The translations under genes were made by a program, and so were the position numbers. Below, one piece after another: positions 8,410-15,999 of a stretch of DNA of 64,000 bases (position 1 is its first letter; every line of letters begins with the position of its first letter). The notes under the pieces are model-generated. The model did not search any database, was not told the DNA's origin, and saw nothing but the letters and a program-made list of their open reading frames with translations. The DNA comes from an uncultured Bacteroidota bacterium (GTDB lineage Bacteria; Bacteroidota; Bacteroidia; Bacteroidales; P3): NCBI GenBank assembly GCA_902788805.1, contig CADALO010000004.1:1-64000 (forward strand). Reading direction: 5' to 3'.

Positions 8410-8883
8410 TCAGAATATTTCTTTGATTGTCTGTGGTATACCATTGATAATGAAGGAGTCGCCCACAGTCTTGCCTTTGAGCGCAAGATAGATGGGCGTC
8501 TGGGCGCTGATGGCAAAGCAGTATTGCATACCAGTCGGTGACGAGGGGTCTTTGACAACGAATTTGCCAACGCCGATGCTGAGGAAGAACTGCTGCTTGT
8601 CTGTGACGACGATGGCACCGTGCTCTGCACGGTCGAAGGGCGGCATACGCAGTGCCTCCTGCAGGTAGCGCAGGCTGGCATTGGCGTTGCTGAGCTGTTT
8701 GGCATACATATCGCGGGCACGCATCATTTTGGTGCGGTAGCTGTCGTAGCGGTCCACGTTGGCGCCATAGTCGTTGCTCTGCTGCTGCGCCGAGTCCATC
8801 TCCTGCTTGGCCACGTTTGCAATGTGTTGCTGATGTGCAATACAGGCGTTGATTACTTTTACTCGTTTTTCTTCTCGTGTCAT
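8410..8883 (-). CDS. GreA/GreB-like protein with divergent coiled coil
   Basis: The 157-residue protein pairs an N-terminal coiled coil (about residues 1-85) with a C-terminal domain (about 88-157) that resembles the FKBP-like domain of transcript cleavage factors: the run ISAQTPIYLALKGKTVGDSF aligns with the S-P-L-G-x-A-L-x-G-K-x-x-G-D core of GreA. The coiled-coil tip lacks the GDLSENAEY loop carrying the catalytic acids in the true GreA at 36437; it has QSNDYGANVDRYDS instead. Binding to the RNA polymerase secondary channel is inferred. It is a recurrent Bacteroidota family sometimes misnamed 3-oxoacyl-ACP synthase. Confidence 0.65.
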   Translation of the reverse strand: MTREEKRVKVINACIAHQQHIANVAKQEMDSAQQQSNDYGANVDRYDSYRTKMMRARDMYAKQLSNANASLRYLQEALRMPPFDRAEHGAIVVTDKQQFFLSIGVGKFVVKDPSSPTGMQYCFAISAQTPIYLALKGKTVGDSFIINGIPQTIKEIF

Positions 8884-8915
8884 AATGAAGATAACGAGTT
8901 GTTGGTTAAATTATT

Positions 8916-9755
8916 TTACCGGCGTGATGCAAAAATGGGAATGGTTTTCGGAATTGTCAGTTGTGGTTTTTTCTTGGACCCTTCTGTTGTGTCGCGGTAG
9001 AACTGCAGTGTGCTACCTATGGGGATGGTGGTGCCGTAGATTTGTGTGGTGTATTCAAGGGTGAGGATGTCGGTGGCGGGGTCGTAGGTGAAGGGGTGCC
9101 GTGTGCCATCGATGGATACGGTGCCTGAGTGGGATGCGCTGTCGTAATGCCAGAACAGCGAGACACCCGCACAGGTGCTCCCGGCGCAGTAGTTCACCTG
9201 GCCGCCCCAGCCGTATTCCCAGAAGTCGAGCCCCCAATGCACGGGCATCAGCGTGTCGCCCGAAGGCAGTTGCTGTCTGGCCGTCCAGCTGGTGCTTACG
9301 GGGAAGGCGGGCTGTTCCTCGCCTTTGAGGTGGAAAACGGTGGTACCGCCTATGGTGGTGTTGCCGTCGCCGATGTAGAGTTCCAGAGTGAATGTGCGTG
9401 CTGAGGTGTCGTAGTCGAATTTCAAAGGCTCGTCGCCGAAGGCATAGCAGGACACGCTGACTTCTGTTCCTTCAATGCTGTAGCGGAAAGGGAACGTTAG
9501 TTCGTCTTGCGGCTGCGCGGCGATGACGGCGGTGAGCTTTATCTCGCCTGTGCTGTCGGTGAGGAAGTCGAACTCCCAGAAGATGGTGGCAGGATAGTCC
9601 CAAACGTAGAAGTCATCATCGCAGGTGCCCACCCACTCGGTGCCGGCCAGTGAGACTGGGGGCGCGGTTTGAGGTTGAGGCTCCGTCGTAGGCTCTTCCT
9701 TGGTGCAGGCGGCGAAGAGCAGCAAGGCCGCCGTGAGGGTTGCAATATGTCTCAT
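8916..9755 (-). CDS. Predicted lipoprotein with lipocalin-like repeats
   Basis: The 279-residue lipoprotein has signal peptide IATLTAALLLFAAC and then an acidic, Pro-rich linker (EEPTTEPQPQTAPP). The mature part looks like two related beta units: one starts LAGTEWVGTCDDDFYVWDYP and the second at TSWTARQQLPSGDTL, each followed by a WEFDF/WGLDFWEY strand and a run ending in an LTLEY- or FTLELY-type strand. That pattern is seen in small lipocalin-like surface proteins, but no function can be assigned. The start overlaps the preceding lipoprotein's stop as ATGA, so it is the last gene of the sigma/anti-sigma operon. Confidence 0.7.
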   Translation of the reverse strand: MRHIATLTAALLLFAACTKEEPTTEPQPQTAPPVSLAGTEWVGTCDDDFYVWDYPATIFWEFDFLTDSTGEIKLTAVIAAQPQDELTFPFRYSIEGTEVSVSCYAFGDEPLKFDYDTSARTFTLELYIGDGNTTIGGTTVFHLKGEEQPAFPVSTSWTARQQLPSGDTLMPVHWGLDFWEYGWGGQVNYCAGSTCAGVSLFWHYDSASHSGTVSIDGTRHPFTYDPATDILTLEYTTQIYGTTIPIGSTLQFYRDTTEGSKKKPQLTIPKTIPIFASRR

Positions 9756-10444
9756 TGTGCTATTGTATTAAGTATTTGTGTGAGTTCTTCCGGGGTGCTG
9801 TAGAAGAATAGCCAAAGGGCAAGGCTCTGGCTGTCGCCGTGTATGAGATAGCCGCAGTTGCCGTGGTCGTTGGCAGTGTTGAGAAGGCGGTCGTTGGGGC
9901 GGGTCTGCCGTCGGGCCTCGTTGCCGATGACGGTGTCGCTGCCAGTGTCCACCAGTTGGCCGTTCACCCACCTCTCGTGGCGTGTGACGGCGAAGGCGGT
10001 GTCTCTGAGCAAATGTCCTGTTTCGTTCCGCATCACCGAGTCAAGCAGGTTGCCGAAGAACTCTCCGATGATGCCGGGCAACTGCATTGTGTCGGGATTG
10101 CCGAAGAAGCTGACGGTGTCGGCGGTGAAGGACATCGTCTTGAGTGAAGACACCCTGTTGGTGTCGAGCGTGGAGACCTCTATGTGCTCGTTGACAGCGA
10201 ATTCCTTGCACAGCCGCAGCCAGCCTTCGGCGTCCTGTGCCTGCAGCATCACGGCGTTGTAGCCCTGATAGTCACCGATAAGGGCCACAGTCAGGTCCTT
10301 GCGGTTGGCATATTGCATATAGATTTCCTTCGCTGCCGAAGTGGTATCAGGCAGGTCGGCCTCGCGCTGGCATCCTGTCAGCAGGAGCATCATCAGGAAA
10401 TTGAAAAATGAAAATTGAAAAATGAAAATTATTCTACTCTTCAT
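9752..10444 (-). CDS. Predicted lipoprotein in ECF sigma operon
   Basis: The product is a 230-residue lipoprotein of unknown family. The signal peptide (MKSRIIFIFQFSFFNFLMML, then LLTGC) is odd because its hydrophobic core is coded by a tandem AATGAAAATTGA-type repeat at about 10395-10435. The mature domain begins QREADLPDTTSAAKEIYMQY and is a mixed alpha/beta region with no clear catalytic motif. A GTG at 10477 could extend the start by 11 residues and would overlap the stop of the anti-sigma-like gene; the ATG at 10444 gives a cleaner signal peptide. The operon context suggests a cell-envelope protein read together with the sigma factor. Confidence 0.7.
   Translation of the reverse strand: MKSRIIFIFQFSFFNFLMMLLLTGCQREADLPDTTSAAKEIYMQYANRKDLTVALIGDYQGYNAVMLQAQDAEGWLRLCKEFAVNEHIEVSTLDTNRVSSLKTMSFTADTVSFFGNPDTMQLPGIIGEFFGNLLDSVMRNETGHLLRDTAFAVTRHERWVNGQLVDTGSDTVIGNEARRQTRPNDRLLNTANDHGNCGYLIHGDSQSLALWLFFYSTPEELTQILNTIAQ
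10395..10436. repeat. Tandem AT-rich repeat inside a signal-peptide coding region
   Basis: The motif TGAAAAATGAAAAT is repeated in tandem here and encodes the run IFIFQFSFFNF of the lipoprotein signal peptide. Related low-complexity TTCACAATTCAC repeats flank the anti-sigma-like gene at about 10461-10496 and 10848-10880. Confidence 0.7.
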
Positions 10445-10473
10445 AGCAGTATCGGTTTTTGTCAATTCACTAA

Positions 10474-10830
10474 TCACTGTTCACAATTCACCAACAGGGT
10501 TTTAAAGGCTTCCACGGTGCCCTCTGGCGAGCAGCCTTTGTTGCAGGCGAAGTAGAGCTGCTCGCCGTCGACGTCGACGCGGGCGATGCTGACATCCGCT
10601 CGGGTGGGCATATTCAAAGGTATGAACACCGCCGCGAGGCAGGCGGCAGCGGCCACTGTCGGCCAGAGCCATTTGGTGCGCAGACACCCCGCCTGCGGCT
10701 CGTTTGGGACAGTCTTCTCGTTCCACACCACGCTGCGAATTTCCCTGTCTAACTCCGCTTCGCTATAGGGGCAACGGGCACTCTTCAGCTCGTTGCCGTA
10801 TCGCTCCAGTTGTTTGTCAAAATCTTTCAT
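10474..10830 (-). CDS. Putative anti-sigma factor, single-pass membrane protein
   Basis: The 118-residue protein has a charged cytoplasmic N-terminus (about 1-50, KDFDKQLERYGNELKSARCP), one membrane helix (WLWPTVAAAACLAAVFIPL, about 54-73) and a short periplasmic tail. Position and topology fit an anti-sigma factor for the ECF sigma gene 52 nt upstream. No conserved zinc anti-sigma motif is present, so the role is inferred from context. The last codons (VNCEQ and stop) come from a TTCACAATTCAC-type repeat, so the natural C-terminus may have been altered by repeat expansion. Confidence 0.65.
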   Translation of the reverse strand: MKDFDKQLERYGNELKSARCPYSEAELDREIRSVVWNEKTVPNEPQAGCLRTKWLWPTVAAAACLAAVFIPLNMPTRADVSIARVDVDGEQLYFACNKGCSPEGTVEAFKTLLVNCEQ

Positions 10831-10882
10831 AACTTATAGTATTGTCTATTCACAATTCACATTTCACCAGTCACTAACTACT

Positions 10883-11347
10883 TTATCCATATTGTTTTCG
10901 TAGTTTACGCAATGCGCGTGATAACCGCATACTTACTGCGGCGACGCTTAGCCCCGTGATTTGGCTTATCTCCTTGTAACCGTAGCCCTGTGCGTGGGCA
11001 TTGATTATGGTGCGGTCGGGCTCTGGCGTGGACTCTATCAGCTCAACAAGGTCGCGGTAGTCGTCGCTGTAGGCTTGTTCATAGTTGTTGGGCGATGGTG
11101 GTGCAGGCTGGTTGCTTATCTTTCGAACAAGCGAAATCATAGTGTTGTTAGCTATGCGGTAGACCCAGGTACTTTCGTTGCTGCGCTGGTCAAAGCTTTT
11201 GTATCCACGCCACAGGTTGCAAAGCACCTCGTGGAATGCATCTTCTGTCGTCCACGCCGCACTCAGCCTGTAGCTGCTGCACACACGCCAAATCAAATCA
11301 CGCTGCCGGTGTATCAGGTCTTTGAATCGCTTTTCGTCCAATTCCAT
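10883..11347 (-). CDS. ECF-family RNA polymerase sigma factor
   Basis: The 154-residue sigma-70 family protein contains region 2 (about 5-75, with IWRVCSSYRLSAAWTTEDAF and STWVYRIANNTMISLVRK) and region 4 (about 95-152, with the helix-turn-helix YGYKEISQITGLSVAAVSMR then LSRALRKLRKQY). Length is typical of ECF sigmas. It is the first gene of a minus-strand set with the anti-sigma-like protein and two lipoproteins, which suggests an envelope-linked regulon that includes its own operon. No clear TAnnTTTG box is seen just upstream, consistent with self-regulation by a different promoter type. Confidence 0.9.
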   Translation of the reverse strand: MELDEKRFKDLIHRQRDLIWRVCSSYRLSAAWTTEDAFHEVLCNLWRGYKSFDQRSNESTWVYRIANNTMISLVRKISNQPAPPSPNNYEQAYSDDYRDLVELIESTPEPDRTIINAHAQGYGYKEISQITGLSVAAVSMRLSRALRKLRKQYG

Positions 11348-11424
11348 AATTTAATTGCCGTTCGTTTTGACATATTAGACGCAGTGAATGGGCAAATCAC
11401 AACAAGAGAGGAGCTTTTTAACAG

Positions 11425-11466
11425 CAAAAATAAAAGGGAAGAACGTCGCGCGTTCTTCCCTTTTGA
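11425..11466 (-). terminator. Intrinsic terminator after the aminotransferase gene
   Basis: A 14-bp perfect stem, AAAAGGGAAGAACG (11432-11445) with CGTTCTTCCCTTTT (11451-11464), is followed on the minus strand by a T-rich run. It closes the aminotransferase transcript and insulates the sigma operon. Confidence 0.9.
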
Positions 11467-11484
11467 TTATTGTAGTAAATGTTT

Positions 11485-12702
11485 TTATCTGGTACGACCG
11501 GGGTAAGCCTTCAGGGCCTCTTCGAGGCACTTGACGGCAGCCTTCAGGTCCTCTTTGCAGAGGCAGTAGGTGATGCGTGCCTGATGGCGTCCGCGCTCGG
11601 GGTCGACGTAGAAGCCTGTGGCGGGAGCCAGCATAACGGTTGCGCCGTTATAGCTGAAGTCGGTCAGCAGCCACTGGCAGAACTTGTCGCTGTCGTCGAC
11701 CGGCAGGTCGATGACGGTGTAGAAGGCGCCTTTCGGCATCGGGCAGAAGCAGCCAGGTATCTTGTTGATTCCCTCAACGATAACGTTGCGACGCGACACA
11801 TATTCGGCTTGAACCTTGTCGAAGTATTCCTGCGGGGTGTCGACGGCAGCCTCGGCGAAAATCTGGCCGAACGACGGCGGCGACAGACGGGCCTGGGCCA
11901 GACGCATAGCGATGGCGTAGACCTCGCTGTTGCGTGTGACCATACATCCTACGCGGGCACCGCAGGCGCTATAGCGCTTCGAGACAGAGTCGAAAAGGAT
12001 GACGTTGCGCTCGAGGCCTTCAAGCTGCATAACGCTGAAGTGCTTGTGACCATCGTAGCAGAACTCGCGATACACCTCGTCGGCAAAGAGGAACAGGTCG
12101 TACTTCTTGACCAGTCCGGCAACTTTCAGCAGCTCCTCGTGCGTATAGAGATAACCCGTGGGGTTGTTGGGGTTGCAGATCATAATGGCCTTGGTGCGAG
12201 GCGTGATGACCTTCTCAAAGTCCTCGATTGGAGGCAGTGCAAAGCCTGTCTTGATGTCGCTCGGTATGGTGACAATCTTGGCGTCGCAAAGCTTGGCGAA
12301 GGTGTTGTAGTTGGTGTAATAGGGTTCGGGGATGATAATCTCGTCGCCTGGGTTGAGGCACACCGTGAAAGCCATCTGAAGGGCCTCGCTGCCGCCGGTG
12401 GTGACGAGCACCTGGTTGGGTGTCACGTCGATACCGTGGCGGTGGTAGTAGTTGCAAAGGGCGCGGCGATAGCTAAAGATACCTGCCGAGTGGCTGTATT
12501 CCAGAACACCTTTGCTGTCAGGCAGTTCACGGGCCTTTTCGGCCAAAGCGGCCAGGGCTCCTTTGGGGGTCTCGATGTCGGGCTGGCCGATATTGAGATG
12601 GTACACGTGGATGCCACGCTCTTTGGCGGCGTCAGAGAAAGGGACGAGTTTACGGATTGCCGACTGCGGCAACTCCATTCCTTTATTCGAAATGCTTGGC
12701 AT
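11485..12702 (-). CDS. aspC: PLP-dependent aminotransferase, aspartate aminotransferase class I
   Basis: The 405-residue fold-type I aminotransferase has the expected landmarks: NIGQPDIETP near residue 37, TTGGSEAL at 101, NPNNPTG at 177-183, DEVY at 208-211 and the PLP-binding lysine K242 in SVSKRYSACGARVG. A C-terminal arginine for the substrate carboxylate lies in HQARITYC. It most likely interconverts aspartate/oxaloacetate and glutamate/2-oxoglutarate, although this subgroup can act on other amino acids. Full length, cytoplasmic. It starts 27 nt after the stop of the DUF1573 gene on the same strand, so they may share a transcript. Confidence 0.9.
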   Translation of the reverse strand: MPSISNKGMELPQSAIRKLVPFSDAAKERGIHVYHLNIGQPDIETPKGALAALAEKARELPDSKGVLEYSHSAGIFSYRRALCNYYHRHGIDVTPNQVLVTTGGSEALQMAFTVCLNPGDEIIIPEPYYTNYNTFAKLCDAKIVTIPSDIKTGFALPPIEDFEKVITPRTKAIMICNPNNPTGYLYTHEELLKVAGLVKKYDLFLFADEVYREFCYDGHKHFSVMQLEGLERNVILFDSVSKRYSACGARVGCMVTRNSEVYAIAMRLAQARLSPPSFGQIFAEAAVDTPQEYFDKVQAEYVSRRNVIVEGINKIPGCFCPMPKGAFYTVIDLPVDDSDKFCQWLLTDFSYNGATVMLAPATGFYVDPERGRHQARITYCLCKEDLKAAVKCLEEALKAYPGRTR

Positions 12703-12729
12703 AATTTGTTGTTTGTTTTGTAGGGTGGA

Positions 12730-13167
12730 TTATTCAACGATGGTGCCCTTGATCTTCAGCGTCAGGCGGGGAGCGTTGATTGAGTTGCTCGAAACGGTGA
12801 TGGTCTTGGTGAAGCTCTGCGGCGAGGTGTTGGTGTTGTAGCGCACTTTGATGGTGCCGGTCTTGCCAGGCATAATGGGCTCCTTGGTCCAGGTAGGCAC
12901 GGTGCAGCCGCAGCTGGCCTTTACATTGCTCAGAATCAGAGGCTCGTTGCCGGTGTTGGTGAAGACAAACTCGCAGTTGCCGTCGCCACCTTTCTTGACC
13001 TTGCCATAGTCGTGCACCTGCTCGGCGAACTCAATCTGGGGACCGTTGAGAGGTTTCTCGACAACGGCTGACTTGTCTTTAGTGTTATTGTCTTGCTTTA
13101 CTTCTTGGGCATTCAGAGCTGTCAGCGACAGGCCCACAAATAAACTTAACAAAAAGAGTTTCTTCAT
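12730..13167 (-). CDS. DUF1573 secreted protein
   Basis: The 145-residue protein has a signal peptide (KKLFLLSLFVGLSLTALNA) and a DUF1573 immunoglobulin-like domain (about 45-143) with the hallmark FTNTGNEPLILSNVKASCGC and a final strand pair ending LKIKGTIVE. The family is abundant in Bacteroidota and is probably periplasmic or surface-exposed; its function is not established. A TATTTTTGC promoter box lies at 13218-13210, about 45 nt before the start. It leads into the aminotransferase gene. Confidence 0.88.
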   Translation of the reverse strand: MKKLFLLSLFVGLSLTALNAQEVKQDNNTKDKSAVVEKPLNGPQIEFAEQVHDYGKVKKGGDGNCEFVFTNTGNEPLILSNVKASCGCTVPTWTKEPIMPGKTGTIKVRYNTNTSPQSFTKTITVSSNSINAPRLTLKIKGTIVE

Positions 13168-13209
13168 TTTAAAACGATTTTTTGATTGTTCTTAATGTTT
13201 TTTTCTGGT

Positions 13210-13218
13210 GCAAAAATA
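13210..13218 (-). promoter_or_regulatory. -7 box for the DUF1573 gene
   Basis: TATTTTTGC on the minus strand matches the Bacteroidetes -7 consensus. A clear -33 TTG is not visible at the right distance. The rest of the 13168-13686 interval holds the family B palindrome and the kor promoter. Confidence 0.5.
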
Positions 13219-13376
13219 CACTTTTTTTTATTCGTGTAACTTTTATTTGCTTTTTTTATTGTGATTTTATGTTTTTTTATGTTTTGCTGTTTCGGACTTC
13301 TTTTGATGTTTAGTATCGCCAAAAGGCTTTTTATTGCACCCTGTCGTCAAAGAGTGTTCGAGGCACTTTCGAAGGA

Positions 13377-13491
13377 CCAACTCAGGTCGTTGTACAATTG
13401 TTGTACAATAGTTGTACAATATTTGTACGTTTACAATTGTACAAGTATTGTACAAGTATTGTACAACAATTGTACAACGACCGGAGTTGGT
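13377..13491. repeat. Palindromic repeat, family B copy 1 (TTGTACAAT arms)
   Basis: The element opens with ACCAACTCAGGTC and closes with its near reverse complement GACCGGAGTTGGT. Each arm holds four tandem units of the form GTTGTACAAT at a period of about 10 nt. The left arm matches the reverse complement of the right arm over about 53 nt with only about three differences. The centre is a few bases around 13430. It lies between the promoters of the divergent DUF1573 and kor genes and encodes nothing convincing. Confidence 0.92.
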
Positions 13492-13600
13492 ATAGTGCAG
13501 AGGCGTTGCATCAGGGGCGAAAAACGAGCCGGAAACAGCGCAAAACCTTGCAAATCGGGGCGGGGCGGCCAATTTGTAAAAAATATTTCTATAAATAGGC

Positions 13601-13630
13601 TTGTAATTTAAAAATAATGTGTAATTTTGC
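13601..13630 (+). promoter_or_regulatory. Promoter of the kor operon
   Basis: TTG at 13601-13603, an 18-nt spacer and TAATTTTGC at 13622-13630 match the Bacteroidetes housekeeping promoter. Transcription should start near 13636, about 50 nt before the korD start. Confidence 0.75.
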
Positions 13631-13686
13631 AAACTTGATTATGCAATTTTTTTAAACGCAAATATTAATCGTATAAAACTAACATT

Positions 13687-13905
13687 ATGGCATTTAAAGG
13701 ACAAATAGTTATCGACATTGAGCGCTGCAAAGGCTGCGGAGTGTGCCTTGAGGCCTGCCCTATGCACTGCATCGAACTGTCGAAAAATGTGAACGGCAAG
13801 GGTTACAACTATACCCATACCGTAAATGACAACTGCATCGGTTGCGCATCGTGCGCCATCGTGTGCCCGGATGGTGTTATCTCCGTCTACAAGGTTAAAT
13901 GTTAA
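13687..13905 (+). CDS. korD: 2-oxoacid:ferredoxin oxidoreductase, ferredoxin (delta) subunit
   Basis: The 72-residue protein is a two-cluster ferredoxin. Cys14, 17, 20 and 24 (CKGCGVCLEACP) and Cys50, 53, 56 and 60 (CIGCASCAIVCP) each bind a 4Fe-4S centre. It carries electrons between the TPP enzyme and free ferredoxin. As first gene of the operon korD-korA-korB-korC it fits the delta subunit of a 2-oxoglutarate or branched-chain 2-oxoacid oxidoreductase. Cytoplasmic. Confidence 0.9.
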   Translation: MAFKGQIVIDIERCKGCGVCLEACPMHCIELSKNVNGKGYNYTHTVNDNCIGCASCAIVCPDGVISVYKVKC

Positions 13906-13925
13906 ACAAGTAAAAGAATCATAAA

Positions 13926-15023
13926 ATGGCAAAAGAACTGAAATTAATGAAGGGCAATGAGGCTATTGCCCGCGCTATGATTGCCAGCGGTACGGACGGC
14001 TATTTCGGCTATCCTATCACTCCGCAGTCGGAAGTTATGGAAACTCTTATGGCCGAACGTCCGTGGGACCCCAAGGGTGAAAACTACACCGGTATGGTTG
14101 TCCTGCAGGCTGAGTCTGAGCTGGCTTCGATCAATATGGTCTACGGCGGCGCTGCCACCGGCAAGAAGGTTGCCACCTCTTCATCTTCACCGGGAATCTC
14201 GCTGATGGCCGAGGGTCTGACCTATCTGGCCGGTGCTGAAATTCCCTGCGTCATTATGAACGCTATGCGTGGCGGCCCCGGTCTTGGTACCATCCAGCCC
14301 GCACAGAGCGACTATTTCCAGAGCACCAAGGGCGGCGGACACGGCGACTATCAGCTCTACGTTATGGCTCCCTCGTCGGTTCAGGAAATGTACGACTTCG
14401 TGTTCGACGCTTGGGACATCGCTTTCAAGTATCGCAACCCTGTGCTGATCCTTACCGACGGCGCTATCGGCCAGTGTATGGAGAAATGCTACACCCGCGA
14501 CAATGTTCCCCGCTGGACGGAGGAAGAGCGCCGCGCCAACGCACCGTGGGGCACTTGGGGCAAACCCGCCACTCGCGGTCACAACATCATAACCTCGCTC
14601 GAGCTTGAGTCTTCGCGTCAGGAGGTCTTCAACCAGAAGCTCCAGGCCAAGTATGCCGAAATGAAAGAGAAAGAGGTCCGCTATGAGGCTCTGAACTGCG
14701 ACGATGCCGACTATGTGTTTGTGGCTTACGGTACCTCGGCACGTATCTGTATGAAGTCGATGGAACTGGCTCGCGCCAAAGGTCTGAAGGTCGGTCTGCT
14801 CCGTCCTATCACCCTTTTCCCCTTCCCGACCAAGCAGGTGGCTGAACTGGCTACTCGCGTCAAAGGTATGCTTTGCGTCGAAATGAGCGCCGGTCAGATG
14901 ATAGAGGATGTCAAGCTGGCTGCCGACTGCAAGATTCCTATCGAGCACTACGGCCGCTTCGGTGGTATCATCCCCACTCCTGAGGAAGTTCTTGAAGCAA
15001 TGGAAAACAAAATCGTAAAATAA
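13926..15023 (+). CDS. korA: 2-oxoacid:ferredoxin oxidoreductase, alpha subunit (KorA/VorB)
   Basis: The 365-residue subunit carries the pyrimidine-binding half of the TPP site and the transketolase C-terminal-like domain. Visible marks are the start LMKGNEAIARAMIASGTDGY, GYPITPQSEV, the segment ATSSSSPGISLMAEGLTYLA and a C-terminal Rossmann-type part (YVFVAYGTSARICMKS; GLLRPITLFPFP). With korB and korC it oxidises a 2-oxoacid plus CoA to acyl-CoA, CO2 and reduced ferredoxin, or runs in reverse. Homologues are annotated either as 2-oxoglutarate (Kor) or 3-methyl-2-oxobutanoate (Vor) enzymes; the sequence alone does not settle the substrate. Confidence 0.88.
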   Translation: MAKELKLMKGNEAIARAMIASGTDGYFGYPITPQSEVMETLMAERPWDPKGENYTGMVVLQAESELASINMVYGGAATGKKVATSSSSPGISLMAEGLTYLAGAEIPCVIMNAMRGGPGLGTIQPAQSDYFQSTKGGGHGDYQLYVMAPSSVQEMYDFVFDAWDIAFKYRNPVLILTDGAIGQCMEKCYTRDNVPRWTEEERRANAPWGTWGKPATRGHNIITSLELESSRQEVFNQKLQAKYAEMKEKEVRYEALNCDDADYVFVAYGTSARICMKSMELARAKGLKVGLLRPITLFPFPTKQVAELATRVKGMLCVEMSAGQMIEDVKLAADCKIPIEHYGRFGGIIPTPEEVLEAMENKIVK

Positions 15024-15139
15024 AGTTTAAAAGGTTGGAAAGGCCGAAAAGGTGAGGAGCGGAACCGAACAGGCGCTCTTGAAAACCTAAAACCTTTAAA
15101 ACCTTTAAAACCCTTTAAACCTTTAAAACACAAAGAAAA
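15024..15139. repeat. CCTTTAAAA-type repeats between korA and korB
   Basis: The spacer holds several tandem 8-9-mers of the form ACCTTTAAA at about 15085-15128 and an opposed AAGTTTAAAAGGTT at 15025-15038, which could pair with them. Similar units recur before korC. Confidence 0.7.
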
Positions 15140-15919
15140 ATGTCAAATTTAGATATAGTAAAACCTGAGAACTTGGTTTATCAGAAGTCGAAAGTTCTGA
15201 CGGAAAATGTTATGCACTATTGCCCGGGCTGCGGCCACGGCACTGCACACCGTCTCGTTGCCGAGGTTATCGAGGAACTTGGCATCCAGGACAAGACCGT
15301 CGGTGTATCTCCCGTCGGATGCTCTGTTTTGGCTTATAACTACCTCGACGTTGACTTTCAGGAGGCCGCTCACGGCCGCGCTCCGGCTGTCGCTACCGCT
15401 ATCAAGCGCCTCAACCCCGACTGCTATGTGTTTACATATCAGGGCGACGGTGACTTGGCTGCTATCGGTACCGCTGAGACTATCCACGCTTGCAACCGCG
15501 GTGAGAACATCACTATGATCTTCATCAACAACGCTATCTACGGTATGACCGGCGGCCAGATGGCCCCGACCACGCTGCTTGGTATGAAGACCGCCACCAC
15601 GCCTTATGGCCGTGACCAGAAGCTCAACGGCTGGCCCTTCCAGGTCACCGAACTGCTGGCTCAGCTGCCGGGTACATACTATGTGACCCGTCAGAGCGTC
15701 CATACGCCCGCCAATGTCCGCAAGGCTAAGGCTGCCCTCAAGAAGGCTTTTGAGAACCAGAAGCTTGAGAAGGGTGTCAGCTTTGTAGAGATTGTCTCGA
15801 GCTGCAACTCGGGTTGGAAAATGACCCCGGTTCAGGCCAACAAGTGGATGGAAGAGAATATGTTCCCGAAGTATCCGCTCGGCGACATCAAGGTTGATGG
15901 CGAATTAGTTAAGAAATAA
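15140..15919 (+). CDS. korB: 2-oxoacid:ferredoxin oxidoreductase, beta subunit (TPP-binding)
   Basis: The 259-residue subunit binds the diphosphate of TPP through GDGD (residues 102-105) and the paired asparagines N130-N131 in FINNAIYGMTGGQ. CPGCGHGTAHR (28-38) near the N-terminus is the usual first motif of the family. YCPGC and the later VSPVGCSVLAYNY are also conserved. Full length, cytoplasmic. The gene follows korA after a 116-nt spacer rich in CCTTTAAA repeats and precedes korC. Confidence 0.92.
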   Translation: MSNLDIVKPENLVYQKSKVLTENVMHYCPGCGHGTAHRLVAEVIEELGIQDKTVGVSPVGCSVLAYNYLDVDFQEAAHGRAPAVATAIKRLNPDCYVFTYQGDGDLAAIGTAETIHACNRGENITMIFINNAIYGMTGGQMAPTTLLGMKTATTPYGRDQKLNGWPFQVTELLAQLPGTYYVTRQSVHTPANVRKAKAALKKAFENQKLEKGVSFVEIVSSCNSGWKMTPVQANKWMEENMFPKYPLGDIKVDGELVKK

Positions 15920-15999
15920 ATAATTTTGAGGGAGAAGTGTTGACAGGGTCACAGTACCTTTAAACTCTTAAACCTTTAAACTTTTAAACCCTTAAAACA
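15920..15999. repeat. TTAAACCTTTAAAC repeats between korB and korC
   Basis: At about 15957-15996 the spacer consists of repeated CTTTAAAC/CTTAAACC units, the same type as in the korA-korB spacer. No gene or terminator is present. Confidence 0.65.

Noticed and set aside
11479..12723. 414-codon plus-strand frame opposite the aminotransferase gene
   Set aside because: It is the antisense shadow of aspC; its translation has no motif, while the minus strand has the full PLP fold.
13261..13632. Frames on both strands over the family B palindrome
   Set aside because: Their Tyr/Cys/Val-rich translation comes from the TTGTACAAT units.
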